Assembly (NCBI RefSeq): GCF_049977365.1 | Contig: NZ_JBNGEN010000007.1 | Coordinates: forward strand, 102,123-166,122 | Source of the DNA: Brachymonas sp049977365 | Lineage (GTDB): Bacteria > Pseudomonadota > Gammaproteobacteria > Burkholderiales > Burkholderiaceae_C | Direction: 5' to 3' | DNA: 64,000 nucleotides | Part shown: piece by piece, positions 33,469-43,607 of the stretch | Position numbering within the stretch: the first letter of the stretch is position 1 | Layout of the letters: each line of letters starts with the position of its first letter | Position numbers and translations under genes: made by a program | Notes under the pieces: generated by a model | What the model was told of the DNA's origin: nothing | The model's input: only the letters and a program-made list of their open reading frames with translations | Databases searched by the model: none

Positions 33469-34560
33469 TCAGCCCAGTACCCGAGCCAGGGCCGCGATGA
33501 CGCGGTCCTGCGTGTCGTGCGTCAGGTCGGCGCTCATCGGCAGGCTCATCACCGAGCCCGCCAGCATGTCTGCCACCGGGGTGGGGGTGTCGCACAGTCC
33601 CTGATAGGCCGGTTGGCGGTTCATGGGGATGGGGTAGTGCACGGCGGTCGGAATGCCTTCGGCCTTGAGGGCCGCCTGCACCGCCTCGCGGTCAGGCACC
33701 CGGACCGTGTACTGTGCAAACACGCTGGTGCGTCCCGGCCGCTGCTGGATGCGCGTGATGCCGGCGGCATCGCACAGTGCGTTATAGCGGGCGCCCAGCT
33801 CCGCGCGCCGCGCCACTTCCCAGTCGAACCGTTCCAGCTTGGCCAGCACCACGGCGCACTGGATCGTGTCCATGCGTCCGCCCACGCCGATGCGGGTATG
33901 GGTGTAGCGCTTGCTCTGGCCATGTACCCGCAGCTCGCGGCAGGCGCGGGCCAGCGTGTCGTCGCTCGTGAAGATGGCGCCGCCATCCCCATAGCAGCCG
34001 AGCGGCTTGCTGGGGAAAAAGCTCGTGCAGCCCAGCGTGGACAGATGGCCGCTTTCCACACCGTCGAGCGTGGCCCCGAAACTCTGCGCGCCATCCTCGA
34101 TCACAGGCAGATGCCCATGCCGTGCGGCCACTGCGCGGATCGCCGTCATGTCCGCCACCTGTCCATACAGGCTCACCGGCATGATCGCACGGGTGCGCGG
34201 CGTGATGGCTGCCTCGATCCGGCCGGCGTCGATCAGGCCCGTGTCGGGTTCCACGTCGACGAACACCGGGCGCCCGCCCAGGAACACGATCACCTCCACC
34301 GTGGCGGCAAAGGTGAAGGGCGTGGTGATCACCTCGTCGCCGGGGCGCAGTTCCAGCGCCATCAGGCTGATGAGCAGCGCCTCGGTGCCGCTCGACACCG
34401 TGATGCAGTGCGCCGCACCGGTCCGCGCTGCCAGCGCCGTCTCCAGCTCGGCCACTTCGGGGCCCATGATGTACTGGCCGTGGTCGAGCACCTGCTGGAT
34501 GCGGGTGTCGATGCGGGTCTTGAGGGCAGCGTACTGCGATTTGAGATCGATGAAATCCAT
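33469..34560 (-). CDS. wbpE: UDP-3-keto-GlcNAcA aminotransferase (WbpE/WlbC)
   Basis: 363-residue PLP enzyme of the DegT family. MDFIDLKSQYAALKTRIDTRIQQVLDHGQYIMGPEV is nearly the standard WbpE/WlbC N-terminus. SSGTEALLISLMAL, VIEDGAQSFGA and TSFFPSKPLGCYGDGGAIF (Schiff-base lysine) follow. It aminates C3 of the UDP-3-keto sugar made by WbpB using glutamate. The frame is open to 34644, but the ATG at 34560 gives the family start. The flanking wbpD, wbpB and wbpA homologues complete the pathway. Confidence 0.92.
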   Translation of the reverse strand: MDFIDLKSQYAALKTRIDTRIQQVLDHGQYIMGPEVAELETALAARTGAAHCITVSSGTEALLISLMALELRPGDEVITTPFTFAATVEVIVFLGGRPVFVDVEPDTGLIDAGRIEAAITPRTRAIMPVSLYGQVADMTAIRAVAARHGHLPVIEDGAQSFGATLDGVESGHLSTLGCTSFFPSKPLGCYGDGGAIFTSDDTLARACRELRVHGQSKRYTHTRIGVGGRMDTIQCAVVLAKLERFDWEVARRAELGARYNALCDAAGITRIQQRPGRTSVFAQYTVRVPDREAVQAALKAEGIPTAVHYPIPMNRQPAYQGLCDTPTPVADMLAGSVMSLPMSADLTHDTQDRVIAALARVLG

Positions 34561-34758
34561 CGTGATGCATGCAGGGCATCCCGCACGGGAGCCCTGTCCT
34601 CCACAGGTCATGAAAAAAGGGACAGTGAACAGACCCCGCGCCATGCAGGGCCACAGGACCGTCCCGGAATGTGTTGTGCGCGTGGCATGTCGGGTGCGTG
34701 CTCGCGGTCGTCCGCCCCGCAGGGCTGCCGCAGCCAGATCGTGCAGGGCCCTCCGGCC

Positions 34759-35385
34759 TCAGGCCGCCGGCACCAGCGTCACTGCGTCGTCCTGGAGCAC
34801 ATAGCGGTCGCCCGTGTGGGGGCAGCGCGCCTCGCCCTCGCCCGAAGCCGGCAGATCCAGCCGCTCGCCGAAGCGGCTCATCCAGCCGATGCGCCGCGCC
34901 GGCACCCCTACCACCAGGGCAAAGTCCGGCACATCCCTTTGTACCACGGCCCCGGCCCCCACGAAGGCGTACCGCCCCACGGTATGGCCGCACACAATGG
35001 TCGCATTGGCGCCGATCGTCGCCCCCTGTCGCACCAGCGTGCGGCGGTATTCGCTCTTGCGCGCCACGGCAGAGCGGGGGTTGTAGACGTTGGTGAACAC
35101 CATGCTCGGGCCGCAGAACACGTCGTCCTCCAGTGTCACCGCGTCGTACACGCTCACGTTGTTCTGCACCTTCACGTTGTTGCCGATCTGCACGTCATTG
35201 CCCACAAACACGTTCTGCCCGAACGAGCACCCCGCGCCGATGCGGGCTCCGCCGCAGATGTGCACCCAGTGCCATACACGGGTGCCCGCGCCGAGCTGCG
35301 CCCCCGCATCCACGATGGCCGTGGAATGGACCACAGGAGAAGAAGCAGGAGCGTCCGCAGACGCCGTCGTCATGTCAGCCGCCAT
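34759..35385 (-). CDS. wbpD: UDP-GlcNAc3NA N-acetyltransferase (WbpD/WlbB)
   Basis: 208-residue left-handed beta-helix acetyltransferase that makes UDP-2,3-diacetamido-2,3-dideoxy-glucuronate. VHSTAIVDAGAQLGAGTRVWHWVHICGGARIGAGCSFGQNVFVGNDV is diagnostic, and NVSVYDAVTLEDDVFCGPSMVFTNVYNPRS is the active-site and loop region. A short low-complexity N-terminal extension and a C-terminal Cys/His-containing tail are extra. The ATG at 35385 lies behind GAGGTG; a methionine four codons later is possible. Confidence 0.92.
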   Translation of the reverse strand: MAADMTTASADAPASSPVVHSTAIVDAGAQLGAGTRVWHWVHICGGARIGAGCSFGQNVFVGNDVQIGNNVKVQNNVSVYDAVTLEDDVFCGPSMVFTNVYNPRSAVARKSEYRRTLVRQGATIGANATIVCGHTVGRYAFVGAGAVVQRDVPDFALVVGVPARRIGWMSRFGERLDLPASGEGEARCPHTGDRYVLQDDAVTLVPAA

Positions 35386-35478
35386 GGGCAAGCACCTCGT
35401 CGATTGATGTTTCTGGCGGCGCGCACCGGCATGTGCCCGTGCGTGCCGCCTCCAATGCGTGGAAAAAGCGCAGCCCCC

Positions 35479-36441
35479 TCAGGCCCGCAGCAGCCGGGCA
35501 AGCATCGGGTGTCCCTGGCCGTCCCGGGCGGGCACGGGCTGCGCGTGGCGAATGACGTTCACCGTCTCGATGCAGTGCCGCGCATCTTCCAGCCCGTAGC
35601 CACGGCCGGCCAGAATCTCCTCGTAGCTCACCTTGTGCAGTTCCGTGAAGCCTTCCGAGAACTCAAGCTGCTCGCCGCTGATGTCGATGCTGCGGAAAGT
35701 CGGCTTCCTGCCCTTCACGCTGTCGGGCAGATCGGTGGCGTCGATCGACAGGAACCAGCGCACGCGCGCGCGTTCGTACTCCAGATAGCCCGCCGCCTTG
35801 TTCTCGGCGCTGTAGTGCACCACGTTCTCCTGCAGGTTGCCGAACACGAAGTGCAGCATGTCATAGAAATGCACCCCGATGTTGGTCGCCACACCGAAGG
35901 ACTTGCGCGGATCGCCCTTCCAGCTCTCCATGTACCACTTGCCGCGCGAGGTGATGTAGGTCAGCTCCACGTCGAACTTGCGGTCGGCCGGCGCCTCGGC
36001 CACCTTGCGGCGCAGCGCCAGAATGGCGTCATGGTGGCGCAGCTGCAGAATGTTGCGAACACGGTGGCCGGTTTCCTTCTCCACCAGCACCAGGTCGTCG
36101 AGCAGCTCGGGCGTCGGCACCAGCGGTTTCTCGCAGATCACGTCGCACCCCAGCCGCAGCCCCGCCGTGATGTGGGAATGGTGCAGGTAGTTGGGCGTGC
36201 AGATGCTCACAAAGTCGAGCGTGCGGGCCGGATCGCGCTTCAGGCTCCAGGCATGGTCGTAGAAACGCTCGAAGTCGGTGAAGAACTCGCTCTGCGGAGA
36301 GATGCTGTCGATGATGCCGACCGAATCGTTGATGTCATAGGCCACCGCCAGATGGTGTCCCAGATCCTTGATGGCCCGCATGTGGCGGGGTGCAATGTAG
36401 CCGGCCGCACCGATCAGCGCGAAATTCTTGATGGTATGCAT
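35479..36441 (-). CDS. wbpB: UDP-GlcNAcA 3-dehydrogenase (WbpB/WlbA)
   Basis: 320-residue Gfo/Idh/MocA oxidoreductase that oxidises C3 of UDP-GlcNAc-uronate with bound NAD. The N-terminal FALIGAAGYIAPRHMRAIKDLGH is the Rossmann loop; CTPNYLHHSHITAGLRLGCDVICEKPLV carries the catalytic Lys of EKP. RGKWYMESWKGDPRKSFGVATNIGVHFYDMLHFVFG is specific to the WlbA/WbpB group. Length is as expected. It sits between wbpA and wbpD in pathway order. Confidence 0.94.
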   Translation of the reverse strand: MHTIKNFALIGAAGYIAPRHMRAIKDLGHHLAVAYDINDSVGIIDSISPQSEFFTDFERFYDHAWSLKRDPARTLDFVSICTPNYLHHSHITAGLRLGCDVICEKPLVPTPELLDDLVLVEKETGHRVRNILQLRHHDAILALRRKVAEAPADRKFDVELTYITSRGKWYMESWKGDPRKSFGVATNIGVHFYDMLHFVFGNLQENVVHYSAENKAAGYLEYERARVRWFLSIDATDLPDSVKGRKPTFRSIDISGEQLEFSEGFTELHKVSYEEILAGRGYGLEDARHCIETVNVIRHAQPVPARDGQGHPMLARLLRA

Positions 36442-36632
36442 GGAAGGAAATCAGGCGTGTCATGAAAAACAGCCCGCATTGTGCGCCTATTCGGCAAAGC
36501 TGACAAAAGGGTGACACATCGGCGCAGTCCGTCCGGCGGAGCACGCAGCCCCTCCTGCAGACAGGGCCGGGGCACAGGGGGCAGGGGCCTGCACGGGGTG
36601 TCCGTGCCTGTGCTTCGTGCCCCTGGGGTGCC

Positions 36633-37964
36633 TTACAGCCGGAACACCTTGAACCCGGCCTCTGCGGCTGCGTGGCGGTCGTACAGGCTCTTCACGTCGC
36701 TCAGGATCGGGTGCTCGCCCCGGGTGAAGGGCCGGAGCTCGGCGGGCGTCAGGGCCCGGTAGGCACTGTGGCCCACGGCCACCACCAGCACATCCACCGG
36801 GTGCTCGGCGTCGATCGGCTCCAGCGCGATGCCGTATTCGCGCTGCACCTCCACCGCATCGGCTACCGGGTCGCACACCGCCACCTGCATGCCCCAGCTC
36901 TCGAACTCGCGCACCATGTCCACCACCTTGCTGTTGCGGATGTCCGGGCAGTTCTCCTTGAAGGTGATGCCCAGGATTCCCACCCGGCAGCGCGGAGCGT
37001 CCATGCCCTGCTGCAGCATCAGGCGAATGGTGTTGCGAGCCACATAGCGCGCCATGTTGTCGTTGATGCGGCGCCCCGCCAGAATCACCTGAGGGTTGTA
37101 GCCCACGGCCTGCGCCTTGTGCGTGAGGTAGTAGGGGTCCACGCCGATGCAGTGTCCTCCCACCAGCCCGGGCCGGAAAGGCAGAAAGTTCCACTTGCTG
37201 CCCGCTGCCTCCAGCACCTCCACGGTGTCGATGCCCAGTCGGGCGAACAGCACGGACAGCTCGTTGACAAACGCAATGTTGAGGTCGCGCTGCGTGTTCT
37301 CGATCACCTTGGCGGCCTCCGCCACCCGGATGGAGCTGGCCGGGTAGGTGCCCGCCGTGATGATGTCCGCATACAGCGCATTCACCGTCTGCGCCGTGGC
37401 GGCCGTGCTGCCGCTGGTGATCTTGCGGATCTTGGTGAGGGTGTTCACCTTGTCGCCGGGATTGATGCGTTCCGGGCTGTAGCCGCAGTAGAAGCCGCGT
37501 GCCGCATCGGCCGTGGCCTCGTTGCCGCTGTGAATGTAGGTGAGCCCGGACATGCGCTCCAGCACCGGCACGCACACCTCCTCGGTCGCGCCAGGGTACA
37601 CGGTCGATTCGTAGATCACGATGTCGCCCGGCTTGAGCACCTTCCCCACTGATTCGCTGGCCTTCACCAGAGGAGTCAGGTCGGGGTTGTTGGCACCGTC
37701 CACCGGCGTTGGCACCGTCACGATGAAGATGCGGCAGTCGCGCAGCGCGTCGAGCGTGCTGGCGTAGCGCAGATGGGTGGCTGCAGCCAGCTGCTCGGCG
37801 GTGGTTTCGAGCGTGCTGTCCCGTCCGGCCTCCAGCTCGGCAATCCGTGTCGTGTTGATGTCAAAGCCCACCACGGGTCGCTGACGGCCGAATTCCACAG
37901 CAAGGGGCAGGCCCACATAGCCCAGGCCCACCACAGCCATCAAGGGCATAGAAGTGCTTTGCAT
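36633..37964 (-). CDS. wbpA: UDP-N-acetylglucosamine 6-dehydrogenase
   Basis: 443-residue nucleotide-sugar dehydrogenase oxidising UDP-GlcNAc to the uronic acid in two NAD steps. VVGLGYVGLPLAVEFGRQ is the NAD loop. The catalytic Cys, near residue 272, lies in GGHCIGVDPYYLTHKAQ, and GILGITFKENCPDIRNSKVVDMV opens the UDP-binding C-terminal domain. First gene of the minus-strand operon, divergent from galU. It feeds wbpB, wbpE and wbpD, which follow on the same strand. Confidence 0.94.
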   Translation of the reverse strand: MQSTSMPLMAVVGLGYVGLPLAVEFGRQRPVVGFDINTTRIAELEAGRDSTLETTAEQLAAATHLRYASTLDALRDCRIFIVTVPTPVDGANNPDLTPLVKASESVGKVLKPGDIVIYESTVYPGATEEVCVPVLERMSGLTYIHSGNEATADAARGFYCGYSPERINPGDKVNTLTKIRKITSGSTAATAQTVNALYADIITAGTYPASSIRVAEAAKVIENTQRDLNIAFVNELSVLFARLGIDTVEVLEAAGSKWNFLPFRPGLVGGHCIGVDPYYLTHKAQAVGYNPQVILAGRRINDNMARYVARNTIRLMLQQGMDAPRCRVGILGITFKENCPDIRNSKVVDMVREFESWGMQVAVCDPVADAVEVQREYGIALEPIDAEHPVDVLVVAVGHSAYRALTPAELRPFTRGEHPILSDVKSLYDRHAAAEAGFKVFRL

Positions 37965-38016
37965 ACAATATCGAGAGAAGAGTAGTTTGAACGGCCTAGC
38001 GTGTGGCGCGCAGTCC

Positions 38017-38054
38017 TGTCATGCCGGTGTCAATGTCGTGTCAGACACTTGTCA
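38017..38054. promoter_or_regulatory. TGTC-rich cluster with GTGTCAGACAC palindrome
   Basis: Five TGTC tetramers lie within 38 bases upstream of wbpA, including the perfect 11-base palindrome GTGTCAGACAC at 38038-38048 and a TTGTCAC that recurs in the pilA upstream palindromes. It lies in the divergent wbpA-galU region and may be an operator for one or both glycan operons. No regulator can be named. Confidence 0.4.
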
Positions 38055-38116
38055 CTGTGCTGCCATGCATGCGCCGCATGGGCCCGGCCGGGTCCACCCA
38101 AATTATAAGAACCGTT

Positions 38117-38133
38117 CCCCCGGATTACGGGGG
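38117..38133 (+). promoter_or_regulatory. Hairpin in the galU leader
   Basis: CCCCCG (38117-38122) and CGGGGG (38128-38133) form a 6-bp stem with a 5-base loop, 23 bases before the galU ATG. The AT-rich AATTATAAGAA just upstream is the likely -10 region, so the hairpin would lie at or near the 5' end of the mRNA. Confidence 0.4.
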
Positions 38134-38156
38134 TTCCCTGTGATACAAACCCTCCC

Positions 38157-39032
38157 ATGAACACTGTCATCCGCAAGGCCGTTTTCCCCATCGCGGGCCT
38201 GGGCACCCGCTTCCTTCCCGCCACCAAGGCCAGTCCCAAGGAAATGCTTCCCGTCGTGGACAGGCCCCTCATTCAGTACGCTGTTGAGGAGGCCTACGCA
38301 GCCGGCATCCGCCAGATGATCTTTGTCACAGGGCGCACCAAGCGTTCCATCGAAGACCATTTCGACACGGCCTACGAGCTGGAATCCGAACTCGAAGCTG
38401 CAGGCAAGACGGCGCTGCTCGATCTGGTGCGCAGCATCATGCCCGAGGACATGCAGTGCGTGTACGTGCGCCAGCCGCGGGCCCTGGGGCTGGGCCACGC
38501 CGTGTCCTGTGCCCACCAGCTCGTGGGAGACGAGCCCTTTGCCGTGCTGCTGGCCGATGACCTCATGGTCGGTGAGCCCCCGGTCATGAGCCAGATGGTC
38601 CAGCAGTTCCGCGAGTGGCGCGCGAGCATCCTGGCCGTGCAGGACGTGCCGCACGAAGAAACCCGCAAATACGGCATCGTCTCCGGCACCCCCATCCGTG
38701 AACGCCTCGTCGACGTCGACGGCATCATCGAAAAGCCTGCCCCCGAGGAAGCCCCCAGCACGCTCGCCGTGGCCGGACGCTACATTCTCACCCCCGGCAT
38801 CTTCGACGAGCTCGCCCGCCAATCCCACGGCGTGGGCGGCGAGATCCAGCTCACCGACGCCATCGCGGCCCTCCTGCGGCGCGAAAAGGTCTTTGCCTAC
38901 CGCTATGAAGGTGCCCGCTATGACTGCGGCAGCAAGCTGGGCTTCCTGCAGGCCACGGTCGACCTGGCGCAGACCCATCCGGAAGTCGGCACCCAGTTCT
39001 CCGAGTGGCTCGCACATCGCATGAAGGGGTGA
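38157..39032 (+). CDS. galU: UTP-glucose-1-phosphate uridylyltransferase
   Basis: 291-residue GalU making UDP-glucose. KAVFPIAGLGTRFLPATKASPKEMLPVVDRPLIQYAVEEA is the nucleotide-binding signature; VRQPRALGLGHAV and LLADDLM (metal Asp) follow, then GGEIQLTDAI and YDCGSKLGFLQA. Full length. First gene of the plus-strand glycan operon; its product is the substrate of galE two bases downstream. Confidence 0.96.
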   Translation: MNTVIRKAVFPIAGLGTRFLPATKASPKEMLPVVDRPLIQYAVEEAYAAGIRQMIFVTGRTKRSIEDHFDTAYELESELEAAGKTALLDLVRSIMPEDMQCVYVRQPRALGLGHAVSCAHQLVGDEPFAVLLADDLMVGEPPVMSQMVQQFREWRASILAVQDVPHEETRKYGIVSGTPIRERLVDVDGIIEKPAPEEAPSTLAVAGRYILTPGIFDELARQSHGVGGEIQLTDAIAALLRREKVFAYRYEGARYDCGSKLGFLQATVDLAQTHPEVGTQFSEWLAHRMKG

Positions 39033-39034
39033 GC

Positions 39035-40051
<1,017 letters not shown>

Positions 40052-40063
40052 AGCCCTTCCCTC

Positions 40064-41563
40064 ATGAGAATATCTTCGCCAGAATCTGATACCGTCAATT
40101 TTTATAAACGGCTATATCAACTTCCGCCCTTCAGGCATGCAGCGGGCTGGCAGCTTCTGGCACAGGCTACTTGCGACATAGGTGCCTTTATCCTGAGTGC
40201 GATACTGGCCAACATATTGGCACGCTGGCTCAATGGTCCCATGGCCGAGCAGATATTCTGGCAAGGCGCACGCGGCAGCATTTTTTTTGTGTTGCTCCTG
40301 GGGTGGATGTTTTGGTTTGGGGCGGTTAAACAGGCCTATACCCGTCGCAAGCCTTTCTGGGCTGAACTGCATCGGTCACTCACGGCAGTTTTGATTTTTG
40401 CTCTACTCGATTTGGCCTTGCTCGGTTTGCTTCGGGTTTCCTATTCTCGGACCTGGTGGCTGGCGTTCTGGGGCTGTCTGCTCGTGCTCCAGCCCTGGGG
40501 CAGGGGCCTCGCGCGCCGCATGCTCATGCGGCTGGGTAAGTGGAACCGTCATACCGTGATCTATGGTGTGGGGCCCAATGCCTGGCAGGCCTGTCTGGCC
40601 CTGCGCTCGGAGCCTGCGCTGGGGGTCATTCTGGACGGATTCGTGGCACCTCCGGAGCTGCTGACCGAAGTGGATCCCGCCATCCGTGCCTCCGGCCTGC
40701 CGGTCGTGGAGTGGCAGGGCACAGAGGATCAGGCAAGCAGCATCCATGAGTGCAACAACGTCATCGCCTTCGAGGCCGAGCAGCGGGACTACCGCGACGC
40801 CTGCATCCGTCAGCTCACCCAGTACATGGTCAGGAGCGTGCGCGTCATCCCCTCCATGCGGGGCGTGCCGCTGTACGGCATGGAAACCTCCTATTTCTTC
40901 AGCCATGAGGTTCTGCAGATTCACCTGCAGAATAACCTTGCCAAAATTCAATGGCAGATATTGAAAAGGAGTCTGGATATTTTCCTTGCAAGTATCGGAT
41001 TGTTTGTTCTGTCTCCATTTTTTCTATGGATTGCATTTCTTATAAAAAGAGAAGATGGTGGTCCTGTTATCTATCATCAAGCAAGAATAGGAAAAGATGG
41101 AAAAGCATTCAAGTTTTATAAGTTCAGAAGCATGGTGGTGAATGCAGGGCAGATTCTTGAGCAGTGGAGGTTAAATGACTCGCCTGAGTGGTTGGAGTAT
41201 AAAGAAAATAATTTTAAGCTGGCAAATGATCCGCGCATATTGAAGATTGGACGTTTCATAAGAAGGACGAGTGTTGATGAGTTTCCTCAGCTTTTCAATG
41301 TATTGAAGGGGGACATGAGTCTTATTGGTCCTCGTCCTCTTATGCCCAGTGAGGTGGTGGATTACGGTGAGGATATTTCTTTGTATGGGGTAGTGCGGCC
41401 TGGAATGAGTGGGCTGTGGCAGGTCAGTGGTCGAAGTAATACCTCGTTTGCAGATCGCATTTATTTCGATGGATGGTATATCAAGAACTGGTCCCCCTGG
41501 ATGGATGTAGTGATCATTGCAAAAACATTTAAGGTGGTGCTTGCTGGTTCTGGTGCGTACTAG
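40064..41563 (+). CDS. wbaP: Undecaprenyl-phosphate sugar phosphotransferase, WbaP type (mosaic composition)
   Basis: 499-residue initiating transferase, probably galactose-1-phosphate. The N-terminal half has four membrane spans and a CoA-binding-like domain (HTVIYGVGPNAWQACLAL). The catalytic half from about residue 300 has the re-entrant helix, GGPVIYHQARIGKDGKAFKFYKFRSM, DEFPQLFNVLKGDMSLIGPRPLMP and RPGMSGLWQVSGRS. Codon usage is host-like and GC-rich up to about 40925, then abruptly AT-rich for the whole catalytic domain, so the gene looks like a recombinant. It is 12 bases after galE. Confidence 0.92.
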   Translation: MRISSPESDTVNFYKRLYQLPPFRHAAGWQLLAQATCDIGAFILSAILANILARWLNGPMAEQIFWQGARGSIFFVLLLGWMFWFGAVKQAYTRRKPFWAELHRSLTAVLIFALLDLALLGLLRVSYSRTWWLAFWGCLLVLQPWGRGLARRMLMRLGKWNRHTVIYGVGPNAWQACLALRSEPALGVILDGFVAPPELLTEVDPAIRASGLPVVEWQGTEDQASSIHECNNVIAFEAEQRDYRDACIRQLTQYMVRSVRVIPSMRGVPLYGMETSYFFSHEVLQIHLQNNLAKIQWQILKRSLDIFLASIGLFVLSPFFLWIAFLIKREDGGPVIYHQARIGKDGKAFKFYKFRSMVVNAGQILEQWRLNDSPEWLEYKENNFKLANDPRILKIGRFIRRTSVDEFPQLFNVLKGDMSLIGPRPLMPSEVVDYGEDISLYGVVRPGMSGLWQVSGRSNTSFADRIYFDGWYIKNWSPWMDVVIIAKTFKVVLAGSGAY

Positions 41564-41571
41564 AGGATATT

Positions 41572-42483
41572 ATGAGAGTGTGTGTGCTTTTGGCTGCATT
41601 TGATGGTGAAAAATATATTAAAGAGCAGTTGGATTCTATTTTTCAGCAATCCGGATGTGATGTCATCGATGTATTTGTTCGGGACGATTGTTCTCGTGAT
41701 GGCACAAGTGAGGTTTTGAAGAATTATTCTTTGAAAAAAGACGCCTTGAAAGTGCTTGAGGCAGATTCCAATACAGGAAAGGCGGGATTTAATTTTTATG
41801 AGTTAATAAGATATGTCCCGCCTGATTATGATTATTATGCATTTGCAGATCAGGATGATATCTGGATGCCAGATAAGTTGGCGTCGGCGGTGAATTTGCT
41901 GCAGGGCAGCGGAAGCGAATGTTACTCGTGCGCAGTAGAAGCCTTCTGGCCGGATGGTAGGACTTCGATATTGAAGCAAAATCCCAGACAACTCCCGGCC
42001 GATGCTTTTTTTGAAGCGGCCGGCCAGGGATGTACCTACGTTTTTACGCAAGCATTTTTTGTGAGGTTACAGGATTTTGTGCGATCGCATGCAAGCGAGA
42101 TAGCTAAATTTGAATTCCATGACTGGCTGGCCTATGTCCTTTCAAGGGCATGGGGATCAAAATGGTATTTTGATCCTGTTCCTCATATGCGTTACCGTCA
42201 ACATGACAACAATGAATTGGGTGCAAGAGGTGGCTGGAAATCGATTGCCAACAGGCTGCGCAAGATACGAAGTGGATGGTACAAGGGACAAATTGTCATG
42301 GCTTCGGATATTTATATTGCTGCAGGTGGAGGTGATAAAAGTGCACTTGATTTACGTAGCAGTTGTGTGAATTCTTCTGCGAAATTCAGTGCAAAAAGTA
42401 TTTGTCTTTTGATGAGGTATTCGCGCAGGCGTGTAGTGGATAGGGTGGTCATTGTATTCTCGCATCTGATGCGTTGGATTTGA
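41572..42483 (+). CDS. Glycosyltransferase family 2 (AT-rich)
   Basis: 303-residue GT-A enzyme. VCVLLAAFDGEKYIKEQLDSIF is the nucleotide-binding start, DDCSRDGT and YAFADQDDIWMPDKL are the donor and metal motifs, and FHDWLAYVLSRAWG is the acceptor-side Asp segment. It resembles family 2 rhamnosyltransferases, which suits the dTDP-rhamnose genes next door; this is inferred. AT-rich throughout, unlike rfbB which follows. The ATG follows GAGG, 8 bases after wbaP. Confidence 0.88.
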   Translation: MRVCVLLAAFDGEKYIKEQLDSIFQQSGCDVIDVFVRDDCSRDGTSEVLKNYSLKKDALKVLEADSNTGKAGFNFYELIRYVPPDYDYYAFADQDDIWMPDKLASAVNLLQGSGSECYSCAVEAFWPDGRTSILKQNPRQLPADAFFEAAGQGCTYVFTQAFFVRLQDFVRSHASEIAKFEFHDWLAYVLSRAWGSKWYFDPVPHMRYRQHDNNELGARGGWKSIANRLRKIRSGWYKGQIVMASDIYIAAGGGDKSALDLRSSCVNSSAKFSAKSICLLMRYSRRRVVDRVVIVFSHLMRWI

Positions 42484-42530
42484 GTGCTTGCAGAGGCTTA
42501 TTTTATTGATTTTGTATTGAAAGGATTTCC

Positions 42531-43589
42531 ATGATATTGGTAACAGGCGGCGCCGGCTTCATTGGCGGAAATTTTGTGCTGGACTGGGTGGCTGGGCATG
42601 AGGAGCCGGTGGTCAATCTGGACAAGCTCACCTATGCGGGCAATCTGGAGACGCTGGCTTCGCTCAAGGACAATCCCCGCCATGTCTTTGTGCAGGGGGA
42701 CATTGGCGACCGTGCGCTGGTGGAGCGGCTGCTGGCCGAGCATCGGCCGCGTGCGGTGGTGAACTTTGCGGCCGAGAGCCATGTGGATCGCTCGATCCAT
42801 GGCCCGGAGGATTTCATCCAGACCAATATCGTCGGCACCTTCCATCTGCTGGAGTCGGTGCGTGCGTATTTTGGGGGATTGGGGGGTGCCGAGCAGGCGG
42901 CTTTCCGCCTGCTGCATGTGTCGACCGACGAGGTGTATGGCACGCTGGAATCCACGGCTCCGGCGTTTACCGAACGGCATCGCTACGAGCCAAACAGCCC
43001 CTACAGCGCAAGCAAGGCGGCAAGCGACCATCTGGTGCGTGCATACCATCACACTTATGGGCTGCCGGTGCTGACCACCAACTGCAGCAACAATTACGGG
43101 CCCTACCATTTCCCCGAGAAGCTCATTCCGCTCATGATCGTGAATGCGCTGGCTGGCAAGCCGCTGCCGGTGTATGGCGACGGCATGCAGATTCGGGACT
43201 GGCTCTACGTCAAGGACCATTGCAGTGCCATCCGCCGCGTGCTCGAGGCCGGGCAGGTCGGCGAAACCTACAACGTGGGCGGCTGGAACGAAAAGGCCAA
43301 TATCGATATCGTGCACATCGTCTGCGATCTGCTTGACGGGCTCCGTCCCCGTGCGGATGGCCAGAGCTACCGCACGCAGATCACGCATGTGACGGATCGT
43401 CCCGGTCATGACCGCCGCTATGCCATCGATGCGCGCAAGATCGAGCGTGAACTCGGCTGGAAGCCGGCCGAAACGTTCGAGACCGGCATTGCCAAGACGG
43501 TGCAGTGGTATCTGGACCATCCGCAATGGGTGCAGAACGTGCAGAGCGGGGCCTACCGGGAGTGGGTGAATCTGCAGTACCACCAGTAA
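42531..43589 (+). CDS. rfbB: dTDP-glucose 4,6-dehydratase
   Basis: 352-residue extended SDR, second step of dTDP-L-rhamnose synthesis. ILVTGGAGFIGGNFVLDWV is the NAD loop. HVSTDEVYGTLE supplies the Thr-Asp-Glu catalytic residues, and YSASKAASDHLVRAY has Tyr158 and its lysine. Base composition returns abruptly to GC-rich at this gene. Start at 42531 behind AAGGA. Confidence 0.96.
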   Translation: MILVTGGAGFIGGNFVLDWVAGHEEPVVNLDKLTYAGNLETLASLKDNPRHVFVQGDIGDRALVERLLAEHRPRAVVNFAAESHVDRSIHGPEDFIQTNIVGTFHLLESVRAYFGGLGGAEQAAFRLLHVSTDEVYGTLESTAPAFTERHRYEPNSPYSASKAASDHLVRAYHHTYGLPVLTTNCSNNYGPYHFPEKLIPLMIVNALAGKPLPVYGDGMQIRDWLYVKDHCSAIRRVLEAGQVGETYNVGGWNEKANIDIVHIVCDLLDGLRPRADGQSYRTQITHVTDRPGHDRRYAIDARKIERELGWKPAETFETGIAKTVQWYLDHPQWVQNVQSGAYREWVNLQYHQ

Positions 43590-43607
43590 GACACAGGGGA
43601 TACCGTC

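Noticed and set aside
33250..36465. 1071-codon plus-strand open frame opposite the wbp genes
   Set aside because: Fully antisense to well-supported genes and composed of biased residues; not a giant protein.
38040..38156. Possible riboswitch in the galU leader
   Set aside because: Only a short 6-bp hairpin is seen; no aptamer consensus I know fits.
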